A DNA stretch of 64,000 nt from Clostridium punense. GTDB taxonomy: Bacteria > Bacillota > Clostridia > Clostridiales > Clostridiaceae. The position numbers were made by a program, and so were the translations under genes. Shown here one piece after another: positions 48,487-57,200 of this stretch. Where the stretch lies: positions 1-64,000 of the forward strand of contig NZ_JAGGLL010000022.1 in assembly GCF_017874425.1 (NCBI RefSeq). The letters run 5' to 3'. Position 1 is the stretch's first letter. Each line of letters starts with the position of its first letter. The notes beneath the pieces were generated by a model that was not told the DNA's origin, did not search any database, and saw only the letters and a list, made by a program, of their open reading frames with translations.

Positions 48487-49404
48487 TTATTGACGAAGCT
48501 TTGGATCTAGAGCATCTCTTAACCCATCTCCAAGCAAGTTGAAGCATAACATTGTTAAGCTTATGAGTATTGCTGGGAATAATAACTGATATGGATGGAA
48601 TAAGAATGTTGTCCTAGCATCTGCAGCTAAGGCACCCCAACTGGTACTAGGTGGTTGAATTCCAAGTCCTACAAAGCTTAGGAACGCTTCAGTAAAGATT
48701 AACCCTGGAATTTCCATAGTAAGTACAACTATAACAATGCTCATGATATTTGGAATAACATGTTTTGCAATAATTCTAAAGGGTTTTGCCCCTAAAGCTT
48801 TAGCTGCTGCTACATATTCAAGTTCTTTTATTTGAAGTACCTGACCTCTAACCATTCTGGCAGTTCCAATCCAACCCGTTATGGTTATGGCAATAATTAA
48901 GGAAATGAGCCCTGGCTTTAGTAGAAGTGAGATAAGGATTATAACTACCATGTCTGGTATACATCCTATGATTTCTATAATTCTCATCATTATATTATCT
49001 ACAACTCCACCAAAGTACCCTGCTACCCCTCCATATACTAAACCAATTAATATATCGATTATGGCTCCAACTATTCCAATGATAATTGAAACTCTACCTC
49101 CTACCCAAATACGAGCAAACAAATCTCTTCCAACACTATCGGTTCCAAACCAATGCTCTGCATTAGGTCTTACATTTCTAGCCTTGGCATCAATTGCCGC
49201 AAAATCAAATTTAGCTATATAAGGTCCTATTACTGTCATTATTGCAATTATGATTAGTAAAACTAATGCTATCATGGCTACTTTATTTTGCTTTAATCTT
49301 CTTCTAGCATCTTGCCAATAACTCATACTAGGACGATTAATCTTTTCACTATTTAAATTGTTACATCCTATGATTACCAGTTTTTCTGAACTCATTTCAG
49401 ACAT
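48487..49404 (-). CDS. oppC: Oligopeptide ABC transporter permease OppC
   Basis: Inner permease subunit of 305 residues with about six helices and the EAA loop (EYVAAAKALGAKPFRIIAKHVIPN) that contacts the ATPases. The N-terminal cytoplasmic region is followed by the OppC-type segment NKVAMIALVLLIIIAIMTVIGP and HWFGTDSVGRDLFARI. GGGGGTAATGGT precedes the ATG. Confidence 0.94.
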   Translation of the reverse strand: MSEMSSEKLVIIGCNNLNSEKINRPSMSYWQDARRRLKQNKVAMIALVLLIIIAIMTVIGPYIAKFDFAAIDAKARNVRPNAEHWFGTDSVGRDLFARIWVGGRVSIIIGIVGAIIDILIGLVYGGVAGYFGGVVDNIMMRIIEIIGCIPDMVVIILISLLLKPGLISLIIAITITGWIGTARMVRGQVLQIKELEYVAAAKALGAKPFRIIAKHVIPNIMSIVIVVLTMEIPGLIFTEAFLSFVGLGIQPPSTSWGALAADARTTFLFHPYQLLFPAILISLTMLCFNLLGDGLRDALDPKLRQ

Positions 49405-49408
49405 ACCA

Positions 49409-50350
49409 TTACCCCCTATCTTTATTTCCTTGAACTCTGATTCTTGGATCTACTAGGCCATATATAATATCAACTATTAAAAGAGAGAATATATACAGAG
49501 CTGATATTAAAATGGTTTGACCCATTATCATCATATAATCCTTTGATGATACTGAGGTAACGTAATATTGTCCAAAACCCGGAATAGAGAAAATGGTTTC
49601 AATTACAAAGGCTCCTGTGAATATCATTGCAATTTGTGGACCTAAAATTGTAATAGCCGGAAGAATTGCATTTCTTATGATATGCTTCCAAACTAGCGAA
49701 ATATCTGAAACACCCTTTGCTTTTGCAGTTAAGATATAGTCTTGATTTATTACATCAAGGGTACTAGACCTCATGTATCTTGCATAAACAGCCACAGAAC
49801 GTAAGCCTAAGGCTATTGCTGGTAAAATCGTATATTTAAAGCCTTCATACCCCTGTATTGGGAACCACTTAAGCTTAAAGCCAAAGAAAAACTGAAGCAA
49901 GGCTGCAAATACAAAGCCAGGTATTGCAACTCCAAGAAGTGCTATAACCATAACAATATAATCTGGGTATCTTCCTCTGTTAAAAGCAGCAATTACTCCT
50001 AAAGCTATTCCTAAAGTTACCCCTAAAACTAAGCCCTCAGCCCCAATCTTCGCTGAGATCGGTGCATTTTTAACAATAATATCCTTAACAGTTCTTCCGG
50101 GGTGGTCAAAAGATTCTCCTAAATCAAAGTGAGTTACAATTCCTTTCAAGTAGTAAACATATTGTTCTGGTAGTGATTTATTTAGCCCATATTTTTCATA
50201 GTAATTTTGTTTAACCTGTTCGTTTAACTTTTCAACCTTATCTCCTAATGGATCTCCAGGTATGGCATGCATAAGTACGAAGGTAATTGTGATAATAACC
50301 CAGAGTGTGAAAACCATATATATTAATCTTTTAAATATATACTTTAACAA
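49409..50350 (-). CDS. oppB: Oligopeptide ABC transporter permease OppB
   Basis: Permease subunit of about 313 residues with six helices and the EAA loop (DYILTAKAKGVSDISLVWKHIIRNA). A TTG start with GGGGGAGG six bases upstream is preferred over the ATG two codons earlier, which abuts that site. It precedes oppC by 4 bases. Confidence 0.93.
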   Translation of the reverse strand: MLKYIFKRLIYMVFTLWVIITITFVLMHAIPGDPLGDKVEKLNEQVKQNYYEKYGLNKSLPEQYVYYLKGIVTHFDLGESFDHPGRTVKDIIVKNAPISAKIGAEGLVLGVTLGIALGVIAAFNRGRYPDYIVMVIALLGVAIPGFVFAALLQFFFGFKLKWFPIQGYEGFKYTILPAIALGLRSVAVYARYMRSSTLDVINQDYILTAKAKGVSDISLVWKHIIRNAILPAITILGPQIAMIFTGAFVIETIFSIPGFGQYYVTSVSSKDYMMIMGQTILISALYIFSLLIVDIIYGLVDPRIRVQGNKDRG

Positions 50351-50417
50351 GCACATCCTCCCCCTCTTCTATATGAAGATATTGCAGCAGAGATTTTCTG
50401 CTGCAATACAAGAAATT

Positions 50418-52112
50418 CTATTTAGATCTACCTTCGATGTAAGCGTATTTCAACTCACAAATACTTCCAAAAGTAGGTCTCATAACACCTTTAACATATT
50501 TATATTGGAATTCACTATGCTTATTAAATACTGTAGGAGCAATAGTTGCATCTTCATAAACTAAAAGTTTTTCAGCATCTTTGAAATATTGTAATCTTTG
50601 TTTTTGGTCTGAAGTTGAACTAGCTTTATCCATTAACTCATCATATTTCTTATTTGCCCAACCAGTATTGTAGTTTGGTCTAGTTGTATACCACATGTTC
50701 ATGAAAGTTGATGGGTCATTGTAATCCCCAATCCATGCAAGGTTAGATAATTCATAATCTAAAGCCTTAATTCTATCTCTCTTAACCTTACTTTCAACTG
50801 TATCAATTGCAATGTTTACACCTAATGCCTTTTGAAGCATTTGTTGATAAACCTCTGCATTTTTCTTGCCTAATGCTGAAGTGTTTCCAACTATATAGTG
50901 AACTGTGTATTTAGATGGATCTGTATCTCCTCCAAGCTCTTTTAACCCTTCAATTAAATAAGCCTTAGGATCTTTAATTTCTTTTTGTAATTCACTAACA
51001 GGGTCAAAGCCAGAAGCTTTTCTAAACTCTTCTCCATTTAATTGTAATCTTAATGGCACCCAACCTGTTGCAGGCACTGCTGCTCCATCATTAATCATAT
51101 CAACAATTTGTTGTCTATCTAAAGCAACTGAGAAGGCTCTTCTAACCTTTGCATTGCTGAAAAGCTTTACTCCATTTATAGTTGCAGTTTGGTTAAAGTG
51201 GAAATAGGAAGTACTAGGCTCAATATTTTCTAGAAGGTCCATCTTTCCTGTAGCATTAAATTTTTCCTTCCAGTCTTGTTTAGTTACGTTAGCCATATCA
51301 AGACCACCATTGTATAATTCTTGCATTTCCGCTTCTTCTTCTTTTATAACTTTAATATTAACTGTGTTTAATTTAACTTTGTCTTTATCATAGTAATTTT
51401 CATTCTTTTCAAGTACTATCTTACTATCATGAACCCACTCTTTTAGTTTGAATGGTCCACAAGAAAGTAATGTACCTGCATCTGCGCCGTAGTTTTTAGC
51501 ATTTTTTTCAACCATATCTTGTCTTTGTGGCATGAATAAAGTGAAATAAGTCAAATTCATAAAATAAGGAGTAGGCTTCTCAAGAGTAATTACTAAGGTA
51601 TTATCATCTGGTGTTGTAATTCCCACATCCTCTTTTTTACCTGTTCCACCATTGTAAGCTGAAGCTCCCTTAATCATGTCTATTAACTGAACATAAGTAG
51701 CTCCTGTAGCAGGTTCTAAAGTTCTCATCAAGGAGTAAGCGTAATCCTTTGATGTAACCTTCTTGCCATCTTCCCAATTAAAATCTCTTAAGTGGAAAGT
51801 ATAAGTAAGTCCGTCTTGTGATACATCCCATTTTGTAGCCCCTGCTGGTTTAATAACATCATTTCCTTTTTCATCCTGTTCAACTCTAGTTAAAGCTTCC
51901 ATTGTGTCAGTTAAAACCATTCCTCCGTAAGTATCATCGTTGATGGATGGGTCCAAACTTCTTACATCGGATATGAAGCAGTAATTTAAAGTTTGATCCT
52001 TATCAATTCCACCCTCAACCTTCTTTGGATCATCTTTTCCACAGCCTGATAGAACTGTAGAAACTGCAATTAACGTAGCAGTAAGTAAAGTAAGTACTTT
52101 TTTGCTCTTCAT
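50418..52112 (-). CDS. oppA: Oligopeptide-binding lipoprotein OppA
   Basis: Extracytoplasmic substrate-binding lipoprotein of the Opp importer. The 564-residue product has a signal peptide with lipobox LSGC (Cys24) and the family-5 solute-binding fold (SDVRSLDPSINDDTYGGMVLTDTMEALT, LKEWVHDSKIVLEKNENYYDKDKVKLNTVNI, VRRAFSVALDRQQIVD). AAGGAGGATTTTAA precedes the ATG. It is first in the operon oppA-B-C-D-F; a near-consensus CodY box and promoter lie about 250 bases upstream. Confidence 0.95.
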   Translation of the reverse strand: MKSKKVLTLLTATLIAVSTVLSGCGKDDPKKVEGGIDKDQTLNYCFISDVRSLDPSINDDTYGGMVLTDTMEALTRVEQDEKGNDVIKPAGATKWDVSQDGLTYTFHLRDFNWEDGKKVTSKDYAYSLMRTLEPATGATYVQLIDMIKGASAYNGGTGKKEDVGITTPDDNTLVITLEKPTPYFMNLTYFTLFMPQRQDMVEKNAKNYGADAGTLLSCGPFKLKEWVHDSKIVLEKNENYYDKDKVKLNTVNIKVIKEEEAEMQELYNGGLDMANVTKQDWKEKFNATGKMDLLENIEPSTSYFHFNQTATINGVKLFSNAKVRRAFSVALDRQQIVDMINDGAAVPATGWVPLRLQLNGEEFRKASGFDPVSELQKEIKDPKAYLIEGLKELGGDTDPSKYTVHYIVGNTSALGKKNAEVYQQMLQKALGVNIAIDTVESKVKRDRIKALDYELSNLAWIGDYNDPSTFMNMWYTTRPNYNTGWANKKYDELMDKASSTSDQKQRLQYFKDAEKLLVYEDATIAPTVFNKHSEFQYKYVKGVMRPTFGSICELKYAYIEGRSK

Positions 52113-52145
52113 TTAAAATCCTCCTTCAACATACATTAAATTTAA

Positions 52146-52172
52146 GCTGGTAGAAAGTATATTTCTGCCAGA
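52146..52172 (-). promoter_or_regulatory. Leader hairpin of oppA
   Basis: CTGGCAGAAA TATAC TTTCTACCAG on the minus strand, a 10-bp stem with one G-T pair about 35 bases upstream of the oppA start. It could be an operator or an mRNA-stabilising leader structure. Confidence 0.4.
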
Positions 52173-52329
52173 GGTGAGCATATTTAAAATTTGTAAAAAA
52201 TTGTTTTAAAGCATTTTTATAAATATATTCAATTTTCTTTTCTTAATTCCAAAATTTTTATGACATTCCTGTTAATAATTTACATTAAACTAGTTTTCGG
52301 CATATAAGAGGATTTATATATAGAGCTTT

Positions 52330-52376
52330 AGAATAAAAAAATCGATAATTTTAGTCAAAGGAATTTTCATAAAATT
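52330..52376 (-). promoter_or_regulatory. opp promoter with adjacent CodY box
   Basis: The minus strand reads AATTTTATGAAAATT (52362-52376), matching the CodY consensus AATTTTCWGAAAATT at 14 of 15 positions. Three bases on comes TTGACT (52353-52358), a 17-base spacer and TATTCT (52330-52335). This is a plausible GTP/branched-chain amino-acid-responsive promoter of the peptide importer. Confidence 0.6.
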
Positions 52377-52476
52377 CACCACAAACCTTTTTATTATGAA
52401 ACTTATTCTCCATTTTAAAAGCCATTATATATTTATATGAAATTAATGAGGCGATACTAAATTTTTTTGCAAATAA

Positions 52477-52516
52477 AAAAAAGGTTACCTGAAACTTTGT
52501 TCAGATAACCTTTCAT
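52477..52516 (-). terminator. Terminator of the MFS gene
   Basis: AAAGGTTATCTGAA ... TTCAGGTAACCTTTTTTT, a strong stem with a T run, 3 bases past the stop. Confidence 0.85.
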
Positions 52517-52518
52517 TT

Positions 52519-53781
52519 TTACTTTGCCTCTTCCACAACTGTGTAATGAGCCTTTCTTTCCCAAGCTTCTAAGCTAAGCATTATAGCTGAAGCAATTATA
52601 CATATGATTCCAACAATCTTCCAACCACCTTCGATGTTGGTGAAGTTTAAGATTCTTCCCATTCCAATAGGTCCTAGAGTATGACCTGCCCCAAAAATTA
52701 TTGGAAGTACAGCACTCATTCTTCCTCTGTGTGAAGCTGGTGTATGATTTGCTATAAAAGGTGATGTACTAATAGCAAGTACAATTTCACCCAAGGTAAA
52801 GATGATTACACTTATAAAAAAATGTGGAAGGGCATTAAAGAAACCAAGCATACCAAAACCTATAGCATACAATAACCCTCCATAGACATTCTTTCTAATG
52901 CTTTTAACATTTTGTAGTAAATAGGTTATTACAGGTGTGCACACTATTACTACTACACCATTAAGTCCAGAAAGTAGTCCAAAGAATTTTGCCTTTCCCT
53001 CTGGATATAGTTCTAACACATGTAGAGGCATTAAAAAGGACCATTGAGAGTAAGAAAAGTTAAACCAAAATACTATAAGTGCAAAATAAATAAGTATCGG
53101 CCTTTTTCTAAGCACGGAAAATATTGAGCCTTCCTCTCTTCTTTCTAAGATTCTGCTTTCATCTTTAATTTCTTCCTTAGTCTTATGAATAGTTTCTTTT
53201 ATGAAGAATGTAATTATTCCAAGAGAGATTAAAGCTGTAATAGCATCACCTATAAATACTAAATGTAAATTCTTTTCATAAAGGATTCCTCCAATAACTG
53301 GCCCTACAGCAAAACCTAAGTTCCACCCCATGTATGCTAAGGAGTAAGCTCCTTCCCTATTTTCATTAGTGGTTATATCTGCCAATAAAGAGTCATGGGC
53401 AGGTCCCGCTGCCACCATACAAGCCCCTGCTAGCATTATAGTGTAAACCATAGTAATACTAGGCTCCATAAAACTACAAGATATATAAAGTAACGCAGCA
53501 AGGAAATCAAATACCACTATAACCTTTTTTCTTCCAATGGTATCCGCAAGTTTACCTCCAATTATGGAAGCTGGCAGATATAAAAGACCTGAAGCACTAA
53601 TATAAGCTCCTGTCATTTCATCTGATAGGCCTATGCTGTCCTTTAATATAATTGTTAATAAGGGCATAACAAAACACCCTAAGGCATTTACAACTTTTGA
53701 AAGGAATATTATATAAACCTCCTTAGGTAGCCCCATGTAAGGTTTTAATAGTCTTCTCAAAGCTTTCTTTAATCCTGTCAT
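52519..53781 (-). CDS. MFS transporter (drug/proton antiporter type)
   Basis: A 420-residue major facilitator with about twelve helices. Loop 2-3 has the motif A sequence GGKLADTIGRKKVIV. GACMVAAGPAHDSLLADIT and a long charged central loop (about residues 195-225) are typical of multidrug/tetracycline-like exporters. The substrate cannot be told from sequence. GGAGTGATGAGAAT precedes the ATG. It has its own terminator and is unlinked to opp. Confidence 0.88.
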   Translation of the reverse strand: MTGLKKALRRLLKPYMGLPKEVYIIFLSKVVNALGCFVMPLLTIILKDSIGLSDEMTGAYISASGLLYLPASIIGGKLADTIGRKKVIVVFDFLAALLYISCSFMEPSITMVYTIMLAGACMVAAGPAHDSLLADITTNENREGAYSLAYMGWNLGFAVGPVIGGILYEKNLHLVFIGDAITALISLGIITFFIKETIHKTKEEIKDESRILERREEGSIFSVLRKRPILIYFALIVFWFNFSYSQWSFLMPLHVLELYPEGKAKFFGLLSGLNGVVVIVCTPVITYLLQNVKSIRKNVYGGLLYAIGFGMLGFFNALPHFFISVIIFTLGEIVLAISTSPFIANHTPASHRGRMSAVLPIIFGAGHTLGPIGMGRILNFTNIEGGWKIVGIICIIASAIMLSLEAWERKAHYTVVEEAK

Positions 53782-54034
53782 ATTCTCATCACTCCTTTAA
53801 AGTTCTCCATTATCTGTTATAAAGTTATAAAACTCTAAGTTAGATTTATTTATGTTAATAATCAGCTAATTAATCCTCACTAAACACCTAAATCATCGTC
53901 TCCTAGTATTTACTAAGTAAGGTAAACTATATATGTTGCCTTAATATTTAGAGCAAAACTTCTACCAATTCATAAATCTACTTTAGCTTTCTGTATCTCC
54001 AAAGACATAGATAATGTATAATAACAATTTTATA
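53782..54034. other. Intergenic region upstream of the MFS gene
   Basis: AT-rich, about 250 bases, followed by the family-1 element D. No clear promoter selected. Confidence 0.4.
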
Positions 54035-54229
54035 AGGCATCTGAAAATAAATAATAAGTCAAAGATGTGAAAGCTATTTTCCGTTCACAAGCAAGCTTGT
54101 GTTCACAAGCAAGCTTGTGCCGACAAGGAAACAGGTTCCGCAGATAGTGGAGCTATCAAAGGGTTCTGTTGACGCAGTATAGCACAAAATAGATGCGCAG
54201 ATTGACTTATCTATTTTTTGAAGATGCCT
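54035..54229 (+). mobile_element. Family-1 MITE-like element, copy D (195 bp)
   Basis: AGGCATCTGAAAATAAATAA ... TTTTTTGAAGATGCCT ends. It carries two tandem copies of the palindromic 18-mer TTCACAAGCAAGCTTGTG (about 54083-54120), then the shared CAGGTTCCGCAGATAGTGGAGCTATC core. Confidence 0.85.
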
Positions 54230-54402
54230 AAAATAAAAAAGCCATAAAATCTCCTATGTACCTTTACCATAGAAACATTTCATGACTTTCCAATTTACAT
54301 TTTTAATAAGCAGAATTATTCTAAACCTATTTAGGCTTACTTTTTAACTCACTTAAACTTAATCTTATTAACACACTGTGTTTTTAAGACTTTATAAAAA
54401 TT

Positions 54403-54440
54403 AAAAAAGTCATAGGGCTACAACAACCCCATGACTGAAA
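54403..54440 (-). terminator. Terminator of the 26-codon gene
   Basis: AGTCATGGGG ... CCCTATGACT stem followed by TTTTTTAATTTTT on the minus strand, about 13 bases past the small gene's stop. Confidence 0.75.
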
Positions 54441-54452
54441 AAGCTAAATTAA

Positions 54453-54533
54453 TTATAAAACCCGCTCATGAAGGCAGTGCACATTATTAAGTAATACATC
54501 ATAATTCTTCTTATTAAAATTTAAAATACTCAT
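54453..54533 (-). CDS. 26-residue small protein, function unknown
   Basis: ATG with AAAAAGGAGG 9 bases upstream opens a frame for MSILNFNKKNYDVLLNNVHC and LHERVL. It is flanked by its own promoter and its own terminator, so it is a free-standing transcription unit and not an attenuator of a neighbouring gene. The product is hydrophilic, with one Cys and two His, no membrane segment and no obvious leader/core cleavage motif. A small regulatory peptide or peptide precursor is possible. It is too short for family assignment by eye. Confidence 0.6.
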   Translation of the reverse strand: MSILNFNKKNYDVLLNNVHCLHERVL

Positions 54534-54572
54534 TAGTCACAACCTCCTTTTTAGAAAATTTACAATAATATA

Positions 54573-54601
54573 AATATACTATATTTTTACAACTAAGTCA
54601 A
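54573..54601 (-). promoter_or_regulatory. Promoter of the 26-codon gene
   Basis: TTGACT (54596-54601), 17-base spacer, TATATT (54573-54578) on the minus strand, 40 bases upstream of the start codon. Confidence 0.7.
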
Positions 54602-54680
54602 TTTAGTTTTTACATTTTTTTCTTCTATTTCTGCTTACCTTCATAATTTATTCTTTGTTTCAAGTTTTTCTATTCTGTTT

Positions 54681-55670
54681 CTACTTATTTATAACAGCTT
54701 GTGCCTCTTTTTCTTCTCTTTTGCTCTCTTCTTTCTTTTCCTCTGATAAGCCACAAGGTTCTTTATTTACTAACCATATGCCCAAACAAACTAGAACTAG
54801 TGCAATTAAGTTTTTAATTTCTAGTATGTTTTCACCTAAAAAGATAGCTGAAAGTATAGCTCCAAAAATAGGAACTAAAAAATTATAAACTGATACGGAA
54901 CCAACTTTATTATATTTTAATAGTAAAGACCATAAAGAAAAGGCCACGGAGGATAATACAGCCATGTAAAGAAGTAATACAGAGGCTGTTAGAGTAAAGT
55001 GAGTAACCCGTCCCCCACTAACTAAACCTAAAGTCATTAAGAAAATTCCTCCTAAAAATAAGCTACATCCTGTAACTATCATTACATCTAAGGTTTTAGT
55101 TAATTTCTTACCATAAATTGCTGCAGAAGAAAATATTAATGCAGCAATTATTATGAAGCCATCCCCAGTAAAATTGAAGGACAACTTCAGTAAGTCAATA
55201 CTAAAGTTTACTATCATAACTCCTAAAAAACCTATAGTAGAACCTATAATTTTTTCTTTACTAAGCTTGTCATTATGATATATATAATGGGCTAAAATTA
55301 CACTAAAAAAAGTTCCTATGGAATTTAATATGGATCCCTTTACCCCTGTAGTATTAGCAAGCCCTATATAGAAAAAGATATATTGAAGGGTAGTTTGAGT
55401 AATACCTAAAATGAGTACCCTAGAAAAATCCTTTGAAGATAGAGAAAAAATTCTTTTACCAGAAATTTGCGCAGCTAAAAGTACAATGAACCCAGCTAAG
55501 GTAAATCTATATCCTGCAAAAACAATTTTAGATGGAATATCTGAAGCTGCTATGCTAAATAAGGTATATCCACTTTTCACTGCTGGATATGCACTTCCCC
55601 ATAATAAACAACATAGGGCTGCAATAATCGCAACCACTCTTTTATCCCTAAAAACCTTATCCTTATCCAA
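54681..55670 (-). CDS. EamA/DMT-family transporter
   Basis: A 329-residue drug/metabolite transporter with ten predicted helices in two EamA repeats (ALCCLLWGSAYPAVKSGY begins the first, about residues 15-155; the second about 170-305). The C-terminal tail is highly charged (Glu/Lys). The start codon is TTG with a G-rich site upstream. Substrate unknown; such proteins export amino acids or metabolites. Confidence 0.87.
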   Translation of the reverse strand: MDKDKVFRDKRVVAIIAALCCLLWGSAYPAVKSGYTLFSIAASDIPSKIVFAGYRFTLAGFIVLLAAQISGKRIFSLSSKDFSRVLILGITQTTLQYIFFYIGLANTTGVKGSILNSIGTFFSVILAHYIYHNDKLSKEKIIGSTIGFLGVMIVNFSIDLLKLSFNFTGDGFIIIAALIFSSAAIYGKKLTKTLDVMIVTGCSLFLGGIFLMTLGLVSGGRVTHFTLTASVLLLYMAVLSSVAFSLWSLLLKYNKVGSVSVYNFLVPIFGAILSAIFLGENILEIKNLIALVLVCLGIWLVNKEPCGLSEEKKEESKREEKEAQAVINK

Positions 55671-55762
55671 TCCCCCGCCCCCTTTTATTTTATATATTCA
55701 TTATATTATCGAATTTCTTTAATATCAAAGTATTTTTTTCACTATTATGTATTTTTTGCAAT

Positions 55763-55803
55763 AAAACAGCAACTAAACTATAAATTTAGTTGCTGTTTTT
55801 TCG
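55763..55803 (-). terminator. Terminator of the 87-residue gene
   Basis: ACAGCAACTAAATTTA ... TAGTTGCTGTTTT stem of about 13 bp, just past the stop on the minus strand. Confidence 0.8.
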
Positions 55804-55812
55804 ACAGTATTT

Positions 55813-56076
55813 TTAAATTTCCTGTACATCTATAACCTTAGCTACATAATCATCCATACCCGAGGTTGCTAGCACGGTCAAGGTTTTACTTCCATTGATC
55901 TTAGCCACATAGCCCTGTGCCTCATTTGCATCAGAAGCTTCATCTCTAATAACCTCAATACCGTTCTTATTTCCCACCTCGTACTCTTCCAATATATTAG
56001 CAATTTTTCTTTCTACCTGCCCAGTAGGGCATTCCATTACTTTTAGTCTTTCTATGGCATTTTTTAAGTTTTCCAT
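55813..56076 (-). CDS. Conserved-looking small protein, function unknown
   Basis: An 87-residue acidic soluble protein. Residues 1-35 look helical (LKNAIERLKVMECPTGQVERKI) and the rest beta-rich (GYVAKINGSKTLTVLATSGMDDYVAKVIDV). ACGGAGGTAAACAT is a strong ribosome site. It has its own terminator. No signal peptide or metal motif; family not recognised. Confidence 0.65.
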   Translation of the reverse strand: MENLKNAIERLKVMECPTGQVERKIANILEEYEVGNKNGIEVIRDEASDANEAQGYVAKINGSKTLTVLATSGMDDYVAKVIDVQEI

Positions 56077-56213
56077 ATGTTTACCTCCGTTATGCGAAAT
56101 TCTATCAATAGTATAGTGTTTCCCATATAAGAAGAATTACTTAAGCATTTATCAATTTCTATTATTATCTTGTTGAAGATAATCTTTAAATAGAGTAATA
56201 AAATCTTTCAATC

Positions 56214-56852
56214 TTATTTTGCTTGAGACTTGTTTTTAGGGAAATTCTTCTTCCCCACCATTATAAACAAGGAGTAATCAACTTCTTGTCCTTCAATTGC
56301 TTTCTTTCCATTAAAGAAAACCTTATAGGTTATATCCTCTAACCCTACTTTATTAAGTAGACTTTTAAGCTCCATTTCTTCAAAGCCATTATGCCCACTA
56401 AAATCCTTTTCATTCTTATGGAAAGTTCCGTCATCCTTAGTTAAATCTACAATGCATAAGTATCCGCCATCATTTAGCATGGCTCTCAAGTTTTTTAGGG
56501 TTTTCTCTAAATCATTAATATGATGAAGCACCATAGAAGTATAAATTACATCATACTTTTCTTTAAGAGGTTCATTATTTATATCTTTCTCATATGCAAT
56601 CATGTTGGTTGCATTGTAATCTTTTATTTTTGAGTTAACTACCTGAATCATACCTTTAGAGGTGTCAACAAGAGTTACATGTTTAAACTCTTGATAGAGA
56701 TTAAAACTAATAAGTCCTGTGCCACAGCCAAACTCCAAAGCAGCATATTGCTTATTTATTGGAACAGTGTTTTTTATTTCCTGCGCAATAATTTTTGCTC
56801 TACCCACTCTATATTCATCATCCCACGTTAATGCTCTTTTATCAAAATTCAT
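56214..56852 (-). CDS. Class I SAM-dependent methyltransferase
   Basis: A 212-residue Rossmann methyltransferase. Motif I is LEFGCGTGLIS (about residues 37-47), the acidic loop is LVDTSKGMI, and YTSMVLHHINDLEKTLKNLRAMLNDGGYLCIVDL follows. The substrate is not evident; small-molecule methylation is likely. GGAGTAAAATT precedes the ATG. Confidence 0.88.
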   Translation of the reverse strand: MNFDKRALTWDDEYRVGRAKIIAQEIKNTVPINKQYAALEFGCGTGLISFNLYQEFKHVTLVDTSKGMIQVVNSKIKDYNATNMIAYEKDINNEPLKEKYDVIYTSMVLHHINDLEKTLKNLRAMLNDGGYLCIVDLTKDDGTFHKNEKDFSGHNGFEEMELKSLLNKVGLEDITYKVFFNGKKAIEGQEVDYSLFIMVGKKNFPKNKSQAK

Positions 56853-57200
56853 AATTTTACTCCTTTTTACAAATATTAATATATCTATCCTCCTCTGCTA
56901 ATATTCAAGGGGGATAATCATAATTTTAATGATGTGCAAACCTTCTCACCTTAGTTTATACATAAACTAATAGAATAATTTAAAAGTACCCTGTACTCAT
57001 GTTTTTCATTATTTATTATATCTTATAACTAAATGAAATTGAATATAATACCAAATCATTTCCAATATAAACCCTATATCCACTATTACCATAATTACTT
57101 GTTTACTTTCAGTTATAGCCCTAATATGTTACTATTTAACTGTAAAGTACTTGTACTATGGGAATATATTGTAATGTATAGAAAAGGGGGAGAAAACTTG
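56853..57200. other. Intergenic region between methyltransferase and diguanylate cyclase
   Basis: A divergent gap of about 350 bases. The open frame of the cyclase extends into it but has no ribosome site. No cyclic di-GMP riboswitch signature found. No gene. Confidence 0.45.

Noticed and set aside
54083-54120. Tandem palindromic units as a CRISPR array
   Set aside because: Only two identical units with no spacers between them, inside a family-1 element, and no cas genes in the window.
56853-57200. Cyclic di-GMP riboswitch upstream of the diguanylate cyclase
   Set aside because: A GTGCAAACC string is present, but the paired stems and the conserved core of either class are not.
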